From: Bacillota bacterium
Lineage (GTDB): Bacteria; Bacillota; Clostridia; Lachnospirales; Lachnospiraceae
Length of the DNA: 64,000 nucleotides
Direction: 5' to 3'
NCBI GenBank assembly: GCA_023414875.1
Contig: JAEZMV010000017.1
Location: 124,001 to 188,000 of the forward strand
In this document: positions 1-9,901 of the stretch, in pieces
Layout of the letters: every line of letters begins with the position of its first letter
Numbering within the stretch: the first letter of the stretch is position 1
The notes under the pieces: model-generated
Told to the model about the DNA's origin: nothing
What the model saw: only the letters and a program-made list of their open reading frames with translations
Databases searched by the model: none
Translations under genes and position numbers: made by a program

Positions 1-387
1 GCTACAAAATGTATGGTTGATATTGATAAGGAGTTTGTTAATCGCGTAAAAACTGGTGATATTATGGTCGCAAATAAGAATTTTGGCTGCGGTTCCTCGA
101 GAGAACATGCACCGATTGCGATTAAAGCTTCCGGCATCAGCTGCGTTATCGCGGAAACCTTTGCTAGAATTTTTTATCGTAATGCAATTAACATAGGCCT
201 ACCAATCATTGAATGCCCTGAGGCTGCTAAGGAAATCGAAGCAGGTGACCAAGTTGAGATCGATTTTGATAATGGAATGATTTATGACAGGACAAAAGGC
301 ACTAGCTATCAAGGTCAGGCATTTCCGGAATTTATGCAAAAGATTATCAAAGCTGAAGGTCTGATTAATTATATTAATAATAAGTAG
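1..387 (+). CDS. leuD: 3-isopropylmalate dehydratase small subunit, 5' end outside window
   Basis: Small subunit of isopropylmalate isomerase, which with LeuC converts 2-isopropylmalate to 3-isopropylmalate in leucine synthesis. The open frame runs in from base 1, and the first internal Met (base 13) is not the start: the family is about 160 residues and only about 128 are present. The swivelling-domain motif [10 protein letters not shown] lies about 25 residues in and is diagnostic of LeuD/aconitase-C small subunits. It ends 26 bases before a terminator-like hairpin, so it is probably the last gene of a leu operon. Cytoplasmic. The function call is firm; the related homoaconitase/citraconate isomerases cannot be excluded by sequence alone. 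Confidence 0.93.
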   Translation, partial: ATKCMVDIDKEFVNRVKTGDIMVANKNFGCGSSREHAPIAIKASGISCVIAETFARIFYRNAINIGLPIIECPEAAKEIEAGDQVEIDFDNGMIYDRTKGTSYQGQAFPEFMQKIIKAEGLINYINNK

Positions 388-413
388 TCAGGTTATCGAT
401 GAATTAACACAGA

Positions 414-462
414 GGAGGAGTTCCAAAATGTCTATTGGCATTGGAAGCCCTCCTTTATCTTT
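414..462 (+). terminator. Intrinsic terminator after leuD
   Basis: Imperfect 13-bp stem (414-426 with 441-453, two mismatches) followed by the T-rich run TTTATCTTTATT. It lies just past the leuD stop. Confidence 0.6.
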
Positions 463-543
463 ATTATAAGCAGTACTTTGGAACACTTTCCATTCATCTG
501 TCATAATGTGAAATAGAACTTCTTATAGGTGATGGTAATTGTT

Positions 544-1281
544 ATGAATGGTACATTGCAATATACGATCAGACCATATGATACCATATGGATGCTGGCA
601 CAAGTATTCAACACAACAGTTGATTCAATCATGGAATTAAATCCGGGAATAGAACCGAGAAATCTTATGATAGGGCAAGTGATAACGATAAGACCCGGAT
701 ATCAGTACTATCCTTCATATTCGGAGGAAATGGACGAAAACATTGATATGGGTCAGGATATGGAGGATCTTACAGGATATTTTCGTATGCTTTGGGAGCA
801 ACATGTTATGTGGACTAGAATAGCAGTTATGGCAATTCTGTATGACCTTCCAGGCACGGACCTTATTATTCAAAGATTACTACGTAATCCGGCTGACTTT
901 GCTAATGCACTGGAACCCTTTTATGGAGCTGAAGCTGCCAAAGAGTTTGAAAGATTATTTACAGAGCACCTTACAATTGCAGCTGAAATTGTTAAAGCAG
1001 CAAAAGCTGGTAACAATGAATCAGTAGCGGCAGCGGACCAGAGGTGGCGTGAAAATGCCGATCAGATTGCAGCACTTCTAAGTACCATGAATCCATATTG
1101 GAGCGAAGATGATTGGAGTGCAATGTTAAATGAACATTTGGATTTATTAGCTGCCAATGTAGCCGCTTCGGTTGCCGGTAATCTAGAAGAGAGCATTAAT
1201 GGATTCGACAAAATAGAAATGCAGGCTCTTGAGATGGCTGATATGATGTCAGAAGGAATCGCAATGCAATTTCCTGATTAA
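544..1281 (+). CDS. LysM-domain protein with helical C-terminal domain
   Basis: Residues about 4-50 form one LysM module (YTIRPYDTIWMLAQVF, then MELNPGIEPRNLMIGQ), the fold that binds N-acetylglucosamine polymers such as peptidoglycan. After an acidic linker, residues about 80-245 are predicted all-helical and Trp-rich, with ALLSTMNPYW and DWSAMLNEHLDLL. I cannot name this second domain. No signal peptide is visible, so surface export is not assured; spore or cell-wall roles are guesses. In-frame GTG 529 and ATG 532 exist, but AGGTGATGG at 527-535 sits well only for ATG 544, so that start is chosen. Monocistronic, with terminator-like hairpins on both sides. Confidence 0.8.
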   Translation: MNGTLQYTIRPYDTIWMLAQVFNTTVDSIMELNPGIEPRNLMIGQVITIRPGYQYYPSYSEEMDENIDMGQDMEDLTGYFRMLWEQHVMWTRIAVMAILYDLPGTDLIIQRLLRNPADFANALEPFYGAEAAKEFERLFTEHLTIAAEIVKAAKAGNNESVAAADQRWRENADQIAALLSTMNPYWSEDDWSAMLNEHLDLLAANVAASVAGNLEESINGFDKIEMQALEMADMMSEGIAMQFPD

Positions 1282-1344
1282 TTATAATCAAACATTTCCG
1301 TCAGTGTCTTCCCTCAAAAGGCATTGACAATATTTAGATAAAGA

Positions 1345-1385
1345 AAGGAACTCATCACTTTTTAGTTGTGGTGAGTTCCTTGCTT
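1345..1385 (+). terminator. Hairpin terminator after LysM gene
   Basis: Fourteen-bp stem (1345-1358 with 1368-1381, one G-T pair), about 64 bases past the stop codon. The T run after it is short, so termination strength is uncertain. Confidence 0.55.
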
Positions 1386-1553
1386 TATGAGCGTTGGACG
1401 GTGATATTTGTATATACTATACATAAAATTTTTGCAAACTTAATAGTTTTGCAATTACCTAAAGAATTTCTTTGTGAGAGGTAACTATTCTGCTGATATA
1501 CAATAAACTGATATTATAAGCATTGATATTATCTGTGTCGAAGGAGTAAAATT

Positions 1554-2477
1554 ATGTTATCTCGCAATGAATTTATTCGCCAATCCTTAGAAACACATCT
1601 CTTTTTTGCTAGGATTATGAAAGAGCATGCATTGTTTCTACAACTAGGTTTTACCCCAAGAGATGAAAAGTTTGCGAAACATGCTGAGGAAATCAGAAAA
1701 GAGTTTGACAAGCTCTATGCTGATGTTATAGCAATTTCTAATGGTGTAGTCAGTCATGATTTACTCCAATCAGGAGAAGTAACGACCCAATATACACTGG
1801 AGGCTGAAAAGGCAACAGAATTCTTTACAGGAGTAAAGATAGAAACACAACTTACCGAAGCAGCTAGTAAGCTAGGAAGCGGTAATTGTGTGCTAAATCA
1901 AGCACTTGAGCGCAGAGTAGTTATGATTAACCGAAGAGCACTTGAGCTTCTGGATGAGATAATACGCTTCAAAACAACCATTTTAAATAATGTATTGGAT
2001 TGTAAAATGTATACTACGAATTACCCATTGCTCCTTGACCATATTTTAAGAGAAGCAAGATTTTATCATCATCTGATCAGAAAACTGCAGTGTGGAGATG
2101 AGATTAATATACAAAGAGAGGCTTTTGAGCAGGAATATTTCTGGAATCGTATTATGGCAGAGCACTCCAAATTCATACGTGGTTTGCTAGACCCGTCAGA
2201 GGAGGATTTATTCAATGCTGCCGATGCTTTTGGTAATGAATTTGATCAACTCACCAAGGAAGCAAAGGAAGCAATGGATTTATCAATTCCGAATCGCAAT
2301 CGTGTAACAGAAGAGAGTCTCAAAGCGACAAAAGAATTACGTAATTTTAAGGCTCAAGGCACCGAGGGAATATTGGAATGTAAAGTAAAATCTATCATTA
2401 TACCTTTACTTGGTGACCATACCTTGAGAGAGGCGAATCATTATTTGCGTTTATTAAAAATTTTTAATCACGTTTAA
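1554..2477 (+). CDS. DUF2935 family protein
   Basis: A 307-residue soluble helical protein with the DUF2935 pattern. Two repeated halves (about residues 1-130 and 160-307) each open with an FW/LFF..IMAEH or FFARIMKEH type helix and end with a DH.LREA motif (LLDHILREARFYHHLIRKL and LGDHTLREANHYLRLLKIF). The His/Glu-rich helices resemble ferritin-like four-helix bundles, so metal binding is possible but not shown. The family is common in Bacillus and Clostridia with no established function. The start is supported by GAAGGAG eight bases upstream of ATG. It stands alone between non-coding spacers. Confidence 0.85.
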   Translation: MLSRNEFIRQSLETHLFFARIMKEHALFLQLGFTPRDEKFAKHAEEIRKEFDKLYADVIAISNGVVSHDLLQSGEVTTQYTLEAEKATEFFTGVKIETQLTEAASKLGSGNCVLNQALERRVVMINRRALELLDEIIRFKTTILNNVLDCKMYTTNYPLLLDHILREARFYHHLIRKLQCGDEINIQREAFEQEYFWNRIMAEHSKFIRGLLDPSEEDLFNAADAFGNEFDQLTKEAKEAMDLSIPNRNRVTEESLKATKELRNFKAQGTEGILECKVKSIIIPLLGDHTLREANHYLRLLKIFNHV

Positions 2478-2634
2478 TCCAAAATCAATTCCATAAGAAA
2501 TTCCATGTAAACTTCCTTCAAATATCATGAAAATGTGAAGTGTGCAAAAATGAGTATAATTATTTGAAGTGAATTTTTCTGCGTTCCTTTGCAAACAATA
2601 TGTTTGTAACCATAATAAGTTTGGAGGGAATGTT

Positions 2635-2814
2635 ATGTCAGTAAGGAAAATGGATAAACCCAATGAAGGAATAAAATGTATCGTTAATACCTGTGAGTAT
2701 TATATGAATGGTGATCACTGCTCAGCTGAAAAAATTAATGTAGAACCTAGAAATGCAAAGGATTCAGAACAGACTGATTGCGCGACGTTTGCTCCCAGGG
2801 ATAAAACCTATTAA
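2635..2814 (+). CDS. Small Cys-rich DUF1540 protein
   Basis: A 59-residue protein with the DUF1540 signature: C..NTCEYYMNGDHCSA followed by a second part ending TDCATF. The four regularly spaced cysteines suggest a small metal-binding or disulphide knot; the family is found in spore-forming Firmicutes and has no assigned function. An upstream in-frame Met at 2569 exists, but TTGGAGGG at 2621-2628 precedes ATG 2635 at proper spacing and the extra N-terminus does not look like the family. Short single gene followed by a strong hairpin. Confidence 0.82.
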   Translation: MSVRKMDKPNEGIKCIVNTCEYYMNGDHCSAEKINVEPRNAKDSEQTDCATFAPRDKTY

Positions 2815-2827
2815 TAAAGACGGTTAT

Positions 2828-2868
2828 GACAAAAGGCCTATGCAAGAATGCATAAGCCTTTTGTCATC
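2828..2868 (+). terminator. Long hairpin between convergent genes
   Basis: A 17-bp stem with one mismatch (2828-2844 with 2849-2865) and a four-base loop, placed between the convergent DUF1540 and AI-2E genes. It could end transcripts from both sides. Confidence 0.65.
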
Positions 2869-2893
2869 ATGATAATTATAACTAAATACTAAA

Positions 2894-3961
2894 TTAAGTT
2901 TCTTTAAATAAACGGATTGTGCCTTCCTTGTTTAGCTTCATTACGATAGTTGCTATAATCGGCAATAATAACAATCCAAGTACGCCCATAAGCTGTGCAC
3001 CTACAAACATTAATATTAATGTAACAAGAGGGTGAAGACCTATTTGCTGTCCGACAATCTTAGGTTCAATGGTTTGTCTTACTACAGTAATTATGATATA
3101 AAGCAACAGCATACCTATTCCGACTCTTGTATTACCAAGAATAAAGGAAATAATGGACCAGGGCAGTAACACCGCACCGGTACCTAATATAGGCATAACA
3201 TCAATGATTGCGATCAATCCTCCGAAGAATATGGGGTTTGGTATTCCTATAATCCAAAAACCAATGGATAATTCCACAAATGTGATTGAGATGATTGTAG
3301 CATAGGCTTTAAAAAACTTACCGAGGGTTCCGAGACCATTATCTTTAAGCTTTAACAGCATTTCCCTTTGATTCCCTTTAAACTGGAGAACTATAAATCT
3401 TGTTATACGATGATAATCAATCGTAAAAAAGAAGGAAGATACTATCGTAAAGATAAATTTGATTAATAAGGAGGGAACCTGCCCAGCTAGGTTAGCAATT
3501 TTTCCGAGTGCCGTTTGGGAAGCATTTGAAATAAAGCCAAATAAGGAATCGCTGATATTTTCCATAAAATCATTCATATAATCTTTAATTCCTGGAAATT
3601 GTGTAACTAAATCCTCTTCAATTTTGGAAAGTGCCGGCTCAATAAAGTTCTCATAGATACTTGGTAAATTATTAAATAAGTCTCCGATAGAATCAAAGAC
3701 TTTAACACCAATTAAACTAATGATAAATCCTACAACGCTATAAAAAATCAGTAAGATAACAATAGAAACGATGGATCTCTTAATGTGTGTCTTTTTTTCT
3801 ATGGTATCGATTAAACGTCTGAAGAATACTGCGATTACTATCCCAATGACGAAAGGCATCAAAAGAGGAAGTAGATATTTTATTGCCACATATACTAAAA
3901 CTAATATAAGTGTAAAATAGGCTACATGTATGATGAATGCCTTTTGCTTATTTAAATTCAT
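2894..3961 (-). CDS. AI-2E / YtvI-family membrane protein
   Basis: 355 residues with about eight hydrophobic segments. The central region (about 80-170) is soluble with amphipathic helices, and the C-terminal membrane block holds GFWIIGIPNPIFFGGLIAIIDVMPILGTGAVLLPW and EPKIVGQQIGLHPLVTLI, the typical AI-2E transporter (PF01594) pattern. Length and the N-terminus fit the YtvI sporulation subgroup, but other members transport small solutes or ions, so substrate is unknown. It lies 54 bases after the DUF47 gene on the same strand and may be co-transcribed with the phosphate genes. GGAAAGGCGTGG upstream serves as ribosome site. Confidence 0.85.
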   Translation of the reverse strand: MNLNKQKAFIIHVAYFTLILVLVYVAIKYLLPLLMPFVIGIVIAVFFRRLIDTIEKKTHIKRSIVSIVILLIFYSVVGFIISLIGVKVFDSIGDLFNNLPSIYENFIEPALSKIEEDLVTQFPGIKDYMNDFMENISDSLFGFISNASQTALGKIANLAGQVPSLLIKFIFTIVSSFFFTIDYHRITRFIVLQFKGNQREMLLKLKDNGLGTLGKFFKAYATIISITFVELSIGFWIIGIPNPIFFGGLIAIIDVMPILGTGAVLLPWSIISFILGNTRVGIGMLLLYIIITVVRQTIEPKIVGQQIGLHPLVTLILMFVGAQLMGVLGLLLLPIIATIVMKLNKEGTIRLFKET

Positions 3962-4015
3962 TATTTACCACGCCTTTCCCGGATTGAGAATTTTATCTAT
4001 TGTATTATCGGTTTC

Positions 4016-4636
4016 TTATGAGTTTTTCATAACTATACTTTCGATTATATTTGCTACATCTTCACAATTATCAGCACATTTCTCTAAGCGATGTAGAATC
4101 TCAGTCCAACACATTAATTCAATTGGATCCTTTGAGGTGTGGTATAAGTTGCGCATCGAATCAACATATAATGCGTCACCTAATTCTTCAAGTCGGTTAA
4201 TCTCAATGATTTTGTCACGGAGTTTCTTAGAGCTTTTCCAGTTTTTAAATTCTTCTAATACATCATCCATCGCTTTTGTACAGGTAACAAGAAGTTCGGT
4301 GAACTTTAAAATTTCCGGACGAATGGTCTGAATATTAAACATGTCTATATAAATTAATACATCCTCAACAGAGTCTGTAACATCATCTATCTCCTGTGTT
4401 AAACTTGTGATATCTTCTCGTTCAATCGGAGGAAGGAATTCCTTAACCAATCTATTCATAATATCATGCTTTGCAATATCAGCATTATGCTCAATTTCAT
4501 GTGCTGCTTTAACTTTTTCAGTGATTTTCTTTGGATCAAAGTTACTTAAGGTATCGTGCAGGGATACCGCTAACTTATAGGAGTGCTTTGAAAGAATTGC
4601 AAATGCATCAAAATAGTTATAATCATTCTTTTTCAT
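4016..4636 (-). CDS. PhoU-like DUF47 protein, partner of Pit
   Basis: 206 residues, all helical, with PhoU/DUF47 (TIGR00153) landmarks: EIEHNADIAKHDI near residue 47, LTQEIDDVTDSVEDVL near residue 80, and RLEELGDALY plus LHRLEKCADNCEDVANIIESI near the end. These Glu/Asp-rich E..D helices bind metal clusters in PhoU relatives. Family members sit next to Pit-type phosphate permeases and are thought to modulate them. Here pit is directly upstream with a 22-base gap, which supports that role. GGAAGG lies about 11 bases before ATG. Confidence 0.88.
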   Translation of the reverse strand: MKKNDYNYFDAFAILSKHSYKLAVSLHDTLSNFDPKKITEKVKAAHEIEHNADIAKHDIMNRLVKEFLPPIEREDITSLTQEIDDVTDSVEDVLIYIDMFNIQTIRPEILKFTELLVTCTKAMDDVLEEFKNWKSSKKLRDKIIEINRLEELGDALYVDSMRNLYHTSKDPIELMCWTEILHRLEKCADNCEDVANIIESIVMKNS

Positions 4637-4658
4637 TTTAATATACTTCCTTCCTTAT

Positions 4659-5702
4659 TTAAAATAATCTCATAAATATATGTGCCATTATAAATCCTAG
4701 CAAACCACATCCTGGAAACGTTAATACCCAGGCGGCAACCATCTCCTTAACAACACTCCAATTTACATTGGATAGTCTTTTAGACGCACCGACACCCATA
4801 ATTGCGGTAGTTTTCGTATGTGTAGTACTAACCGGAATACCTAATGAGGTAGCAACAAATAAGCTTGCAGTTGCAGCTGTATCAGCGGCAAACCCTTGAT
4901 AAGTATTAAGCTTAACCATATTCATTCCTACGGTTTTAATGATTTTATAACCACCAATTGAGGTGCCAAGAGCCATGACTGCTGAAATTAATACTAGTAG
5001 CCAGAAGGGTACCACAAATTCCGATTTATTTCCTTCGCCCTGTGCTAGAAGGACTCCTAACATGAAAACACCCATGAATTTTTGTCCATCTTGTGCGCCA
5101 TGCATGAAAGCCATTGCAGCTCCACCACCAACTTGTGCTTTCTGAAAGAAGGAATTGGTCTTGCGCCTGTCCATACCTTTACAAATAAAACCGATCAATT
5201 TTGTAACTATATAACCTATGCCAAAACCCATGATGGATGACATGAACAGACCATATACTACCTTCATCCATTCATTACCATTGATACCGTCTCCACCTTG
5301 TAATGCGATAGCAGCACCGGTGATACCGGCAATTAATGCATGGGATTCACTGGTAGGTATACCAAATGCCCATGCGGCGGTGGCCCATACTACGATAGCA
5401 AATAACGCGGCGCATAATGCAATTAATGCATAATCATAATTTTCTCCGAAGTTTACCATCTTATATACAGTAAAAGCAACCTCTTTGCTTATAGCAGTCA
5501 TAACCAATACACCAAGAAAATTAAACACAGCAGCCATAAATACTGCTTTTTTAGGGCCTATGGAGCGGGTAGATACACAAGTTGCAATGGCATTCGGTGC
5601 ATCTGTCCAACCGTTTACCAAAACAACACCAAGAACCAAAATTACTGTGATTAATAAGGCTGGGCTTTGTGTCAGTTGCTTTAAGAAATCAAAAAAATTC
5701 AT
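4659..5702 (-). CDS. pit: PiT-family inorganic phosphate transporter
   Basis: A 347-residue membrane protein with about ten hydrophobic segments. Both halves carry the PiT signature: GWTDAPNAIATCVSTRSIGP near residue 31, and AADTAATASLFVATSLGIPVSTTHTKT near residue 280. TSESHALIAGITGAA near residue 118 is also typical. It imports phosphate by cation symport at the cytoplasmic membrane; sulphate-permease members of the family are a less likely alternative. First gene of a probable pit-DUF47 operon. TTAGGAGGAG lies six to eight bases upstream of ATG. Confidence 0.93.
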   Translation of the reverse strand: MNFFDFLKQLTQSPALLITVILVLGVVLVNGWTDAPNAIATCVSTRSIGPKKAVFMAAVFNFLGVLVMTAISKEVAFTVYKMVNFGENYDYALIALCAALFAIVVWATAAWAFGIPTSESHALIAGITGAAIALQGGDGINGNEWMKVVYGLFMSSIMGFGIGYIVTKLIGFICKGMDRRKTNSFFQKAQVGGGAAMAFMHGAQDGQKFMGVFMLGVLLAQGEGNKSEFVVPFWLLVLISAVMALGTSIGGYKIIKTVGMNMVKLNTYQGFAADTAATASLFVATSLGIPVSTTHTKTTAIMGVGASKRLSNVNWSVVKEMVAAWVLTFPGCGLLGFIMAHIFMRLF

Positions 5703-6287
5703 AATACTCCTCCTAAAACATATTCATAAACATGATTACTTCTTTATAATCAATCACAAAAATCTTAACACGAATAAAAGACAGAAGCAATCACTATTTA
5801 CGTTAAAATTACACATTTTTAACATGTTTTTATAGTAAAAATGTTCATTTTACTCGGATTTTACATAATATTTACTTAGCCTTTAAATTAATAAATAGTA
5901 CTAGAATGGAGTAAAAATAAGATGTTTTATTTACAGTATAATTAATATTTATAAATTTATATTTATTATAATAATATTGTTATGTTAGAATTGTATTTAT
6001 GAATAAAAATTATGCGTTTACTGCTGGAGAAAGGTTTTATTCTATAGAGGATAGAAAAAGATTAAAATTTATTGGAAATATTAGTAGGTACAATAGCCGA
6101 GAGTATATATATATAATAGGTAATAAACAAAAATAATTAAAAATTAATAAACCAAAATAATTTAAAAAATGACATTGATTTTTATGAAGAAATACATTAA
6201 TATATACTGTACTACTTTAAAGTGATACTAATCGTTGCATGAACGATATTTATAATTATTAATATTAGGAAGGAATTGGTGGTTGAG
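5703..6287. other. 585-bp AT-rich divergent spacer pit / ilvD
   Basis: Divergent promoter region. I see no T-box, BCAA leader terminator or obvious CodY palindrome. A 45-codon frame (5999-6136, plus) exists but lacks a ribosome site and shows no recognisable protein pattern, so it is not called. A possible ilvD promoter (TTGATT about 20 bases before ATATAT) lies at about 6177-6205. Confidence 0.5.
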
Positions 6288-7961
6288 ATGAGAAGTGACT
6301 CAGTAAAGACAGGTATGGCGCAAGCACCCCATAGATCATTATTTAATGCTTTGGGAATGACGAAAGAAGAAATGAGAAAACCCCTTATTGGTATCGTAAG
6401 TTCATATAATGAGATCGTACCCGGTCATATGAATTTGGATAAAATAGTGAATGCTGTTAAATTGGGCGTCGCGATGGCTGGCGGAACACCAATCGTATTT
6501 CCAGCAATAGCTGTTTGCGATGGTATCGCTATGGGACATCAGGGTATGAAATATTCTTTGGTTACCCGTGATCTGATTGCGGATTCAACCGAAGCGATGG
6601 CAATGGCACATCAGTTTGATGCACTTGTTATGGTACCCAATTGTGATAAGAACGTACCGGGCTTACTTATGGCAGCAGCAAGATTAAATATACCCACCAT
6701 TTTCGTGAGCGGTGGACCGATGCTTGCCGGACGAGTAAATGGTAATAAAACAAGTTTATCTTCCTTATTTGAAGCAGTTGGAGCATATGCTGCAGGAACA
6801 ATGACGGAAGAAGAAGTGGAAGAATATGAGAACAAAGCCTGTGCTACCTGTGGTTCCTGCTCAGGTATGTATACAGCTAATTCCATGAACTGCTTGACAG
6901 AGGTAATTGGTATGGGACTAAAAGGCAATGGTACCATTCCGGCGGTTTATTCCGAACGTATCAGACTGGCAAAACATGCAGGAATGAAGATTATGGAGTT
7001 GCTGGAGAAGGATATTAAACCAAAAGATATTATGACAAAAGAAGCCTTTATGAATGCGTTAACTGTAGATATGGCACTAGGATGTTCTACCAACACCATG
7101 CTTCATTTACCGGCGATTGCCCATGAGGCAGGTTTTGACTTAAATATAGATATTGCAAATGAATTTAGTGCAAAGACTCCTAATCTCTGTCACCTTGCAC
7201 CGGCAGGCCATACATACATGGAGGACCTGAACGAGGCGGGCGGAGTATATGCCGTTATGAATGAATTAAATAAGAAGGGACTTCTTTATACCGATCTGAT
7301 TACAGCCACAGGCAAAACAGTCGGAGAAAATATAGAAGGCTGTATTAACCTAAATCCTGAGGTTATCAGACCGATTGAGAATCCATACAGTGAAACCGGT
7401 GGTATCGCAATTCTTAAGGGCAACCTGGCACCGGATTCCGGTGTTGTGAAGCGTTCTGCAGTCGCACCTGAAATGTTAAAGCATGAAGGACCAGCAAGAG
7501 TATTTGATTGTGAAGAGGATGCGATCACAGCGATAAAGAACGGTAAAATTGTTAAGGGTGATGTAGTTGTCATTCGTTATGAGGGACCTAAGGGCGGACC
7601 TGGAATGAGAGAGATGTTAAATCCGACCAGTGCAATCATGGGTATGGGTCTTGGTTCTCATGTAGCATTAATTACGGATGGTCGTTTCTCCGGAGCCTCC
7701 AGAGGAGCTTGTATCGGTCATGTTTCACCGGAAGCAGCAGTCGGTGGTAATATTGCATTGGTAGAGGAAGGAGATATCATACAAATTGATATCAATGCGA
7801 ATACCTTAAACTTTGTCGTGTCAGAGGAAGAATTAGCAGCCAGAAGAGCAAAATGGCAACCTAGAGAGCCTAAAATCACAACCGGTTATTTATCAAGATA
7901 TGTAGCAATGGTAACCAGTGGCAACAGGGGAGCAATCCTTGAGGTACCAAAAGCGAAATAA
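6288..7961 (+). CDS. ilvD: Dihydroxy-acid dehydratase
   Basis: Fe-S dehydratase that converts 2,3-dihydroxy-isovalerate and -methylvalerate to the 2-keto acids of valine and isoleucine. The 557 residues match the family length. Cluster cysteines are visible in PNCDKNVPG (about residue 120) and [14 protein letters not shown] (about 189-202), and [14 protein letters not shown] C-terminal motif appears as [21 protein letters not shown]. Upstream TTG 6276 and GTG 6279 are in frame, but the family begins MRSD.VK, giving ATG 6288 with AGGAAGG and GGTGG upstream. ilvB follows after 86 bases, so the two are probably one operon. Oxygen-sensitive enzyme, cytoplasmic. Confidence 0.96.
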   Translation: MRSDSVKTGMAQAPHRSLFNALGMTKEEMRKPLIGIVSSYNEIVPGHMNLDKIVNAVKLGVAMAGGTPIVFPAIAVCDGIAMGHQGMKYSLVTRDLIADSTEAMAMAHQFDALVMVPNCDKNVPGLLMAAARLNIPTIFVSGGPMLAGRVNGNKTSLSSLFEAVGAYAAGTMTEEEVEEYENKACATCGSCSGMYTANSMNCLTEVIGMGLKGNGTIPAVYSERIRLAKHAGMKIMELLEKDIKPKDIMTKEAFMNALTVDMALGCSTNTMLHLPAIAHEAGFDLNIDIANEFSAKTPNLCHLAPAGHTYMEDLNEAGGVYAVMNELNKKGLLYTDLITATGKTVGENIEGCINLNPEVIRPIENPYSETGGIAILKGNLAPDSGVVKRSAVAPEMLKHEGPARVFDCEEDAITAIKNGKIVKGDVVVIRYEGPKGGPGMREMLNPTSAIMGMGLGSHVALITDGRFSGASRGACIGHVSPEAAVGGNIALVEEGDIIQIDINANTLNFVVSEEELAARRAKWQPREPKITTGYLSRYVAMVTSGNRGAILEVPKAK

Positions 7962-8047
7962 ATAGTTATAGGAAAGTTGATGAAAGCCTTAGGGTTAAGC
8001 ATAAAGCAAAAGAACCGCTGCAAGGCAGTAGAGTAGGAGGAGTTATA

Positions 8048-9724
8048 ATGGAATTAACAGGTTCTCAGATAGTAATCGAATGTTTAAAAGAGCAGGGCGT
8101 TGATACTGTATTTGGATATCCGGGGGGGACGATACTAAATATTTACGATGAATTATATAAACATAGTCATGAAATAAAACATATCCTCACCTCACATGAG
8201 CAGGGAGCATCCCATGCAGCGGACGGATATGCAAGGGCAACCGGTAAGGTTGGTGTATGTCTGGCGACTTCCGGACCCGGTTCAACCAATCTGGTAACAG
8301 GTATTGCGACCGCTTACATGGATAGTGTACCTATGGTAGCAATTACAGCTAACGTAGCTGTTAATCTGTTGGGTAGAGATTCCTTCCAGGAAATCGATAT
8401 AGCCGGAGTTACGATGCCGATTACAAAACATAACTATATCGTAAAGGATGTAACTAAGCTTGCACAAACAATAAGAAAAGCCTTTGAAATAGCAAAATCC
8501 GGAAGACCTGGACCGGTTCTGGTGGATATTACGAAGGATGTTACTGCAGCAAAAACAAAATTTACGAAAGCTATTCCTGAACCAATCCAGAGAAAAACGG
8601 ATGAAATTACAGAGCATGATCTGCACAATGCGGTAGAAATGATTAAACACTCGAAAAAACCTTTCATTTTTGTAGGTGGTGGTGCTGTTATCTCAGAAGC
8701 ACATGATGAGTTAAAGGAATTCGTAGAGAAGGTAGATGCGCCGGTTACGGATACACTGATGGGTAAAGGTGCTTATGACGGAACAGAACCTCGTTATACC
8801 GGAATGCTTGGTATGCATGGAACGAAAGCTTCAAACCTTGGTGTAACCGAATGCGATTTACTGATAGCGATCGGTGCAAGATTTTCTGATCGAGTTACCG
8901 GCAACACCAAAAAATTTGCGAAGCATGCAAAAATTTTGCACATTGATATTGATCCTGCTGAAATAAATAAAAATGTACCTACCTATTATAATGTAATCGG
9001 TGATGTGAAAGAAGTGCTTCATATTTTAAATGAACGTATCGGACAGCATGACCATAAGGAGTGGGTGGAGCATATTATCAGCTTGAAGGAAAAGTTCCCT
9101 CTAAAATATAATCAAGAAGCTCTAACCGGTCCTTATATTCTGGAGAAGCTTTATGAAATCACCGGCGGGGATGCAATTATTACCACCGAGGTTGGCCAGC
9201 ATCAGATGTGGTCAGCACAGTTTTTTAAATATAAGCTTCCGAGAACTTTTATTACCTCAGGTGGGTTAGGTACTATGGGTTATGGTCTCGGAGCCTGTAT
9301 CGGAGCAAAAGTAGGTATGCCGGAGAAAACAGTTATTAATATAGCAGGTGATGGCTGCTTCCGAATGAATATGAACGAAATTGCTACGGCAACCCGCTAT
9401 GATATTCCGATTATCGAGATTATATTCAATAATCACGTGCTTGGTATGGTACGTCAATGGCAGACACTGTTCTATGATCAAAGATATTCCAATACTAATT
9501 TAAGCGATAAGGTTGATTTTGTTAAAGTGGCAGAAGCCATGGGAGCAAATGCATACCGAATTACAAAAAAGGAAGAAGTTGAGGACGTGCTTAAGGAAGC
9601 AATTGCATTAAAGAAGCCTGTACTGATTGAATGTGTGATTGACAGTGATGATAAGGTATGGCCTATGGTTGCACCCGGTGCTGCTATCGAAGACGTATTT
9701 TCTGAAGAAGACCTGAAAAAGTAA
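8048..9724 (+). CDS. ilvB: Acetolactate synthase large (catalytic) subunit
   Basis: ThDP enzyme that condenses pyruvate with pyruvate or 2-ketobutyrate, the first common step to valine, leucine and isoleucine. 558 residues. The catalytic Glu lies in HEQGASHAADGYARATGKVG (about residue 50). The ThDP motif runs from GDGCFRMNMNE to IIFNN near residue 435-465, and GGLGTMGYGLG is conserved. The C-terminal end matches biosynthetic AHAS rather than catabolic AlsS. No regulatory small subunit gene (ilvN/ilvH) follows; the next plus-strand gene is serC after a hairpin. AGGAGGAG lies nine bases before ATG. Confidence 0.94.
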   Translation: MELTGSQIVIECLKEQGVDTVFGYPGGTILNIYDELYKHSHEIKHILTSHEQGASHAADGYARATGKVGVCLATSGPGSTNLVTGIATAYMDSVPMVAITANVAVNLLGRDSFQEIDIAGVTMPITKHNYIVKDVTKLAQTIRKAFEIAKSGRPGPVLVDITKDVTAAKTKFTKAIPEPIQRKTDEITEHDLHNAVEMIKHSKKPFIFVGGGAVISEAHDELKEFVEKVDAPVTDTLMGKGAYDGTEPRYTGMLGMHGTKASNLGVTECDLLIAIGARFSDRVTGNTKKFAKHAKILHIDIDPAEINKNVPTYYNVIGDVKEVLHILNERIGQHDHKEWVEHIISLKEKFPLKYNQEALTGPYILEKLYEITGGDAIITTEVGQHQMWSAQFFKYKLPRTFITSGGLGTMGYGLGACIGAKVGMPEKTVINIAGDGCFRMNMNEIATATRYDIPIIEIIFNNHVLGMVRQWQTLFYDQRYSNTNLSDKVDFVKVAEAMGANAYRITKKEEVEDVLKEAIALKKPVLIECVIDSDDKVWPMVAPGAAIEDVFSEEDLKK

Positions 9725-9786
9725 AAATATCGATATTTAAATGCTATCTCATAATATCTTTTATGTGATAGGAAATAATAAAAGGT

Positions 9787-9829
9787 AGAGTGTCCTATAA
9801 TGATCAAAATCATTAACAGACACTCTTTG
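9787..9829 (+). terminator. Hairpin after ilvB
   Basis: GAGTGTC (9788-9794) pairs with GACACTC (9819-9825), and an inner ATGAT/ATCAT adds pairing. Only a short T run follows, so it is a weak terminator or a processing hairpin. Confidence 0.45.
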
Positions 9830-9901
9830 CCATATGATCAGAAAAAATAGCAATATCAGTTCTAAGCTGTTATAATTATAAGAAGAAAGTCGATAAATTT
9901 A

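Noticed and set aside
428..469. 13-codon frame with AGGAGG upstream after leuD
   Set aside because: The ribosome-like sequence and the frame lie within the terminator hairpin, which explains the GGAGG/CCTCC pairing.
5999..6136. 45-codon frame in the pit-ilvD spacer; also an 11-codon Leu-rich frame inside it (6012-6047)
   Set aside because: No ribosome site, no terminator for attenuation, very AT-rich. A leader peptide for ilv cannot be supported.
6611..6937. Long minus-strand frames inside ilvD, and similar ones inside pit, ilvB, accD and htpG
   Set aside because: Antisense shadows of strongly coding genes; no ribosome sites and no known protein patterns.
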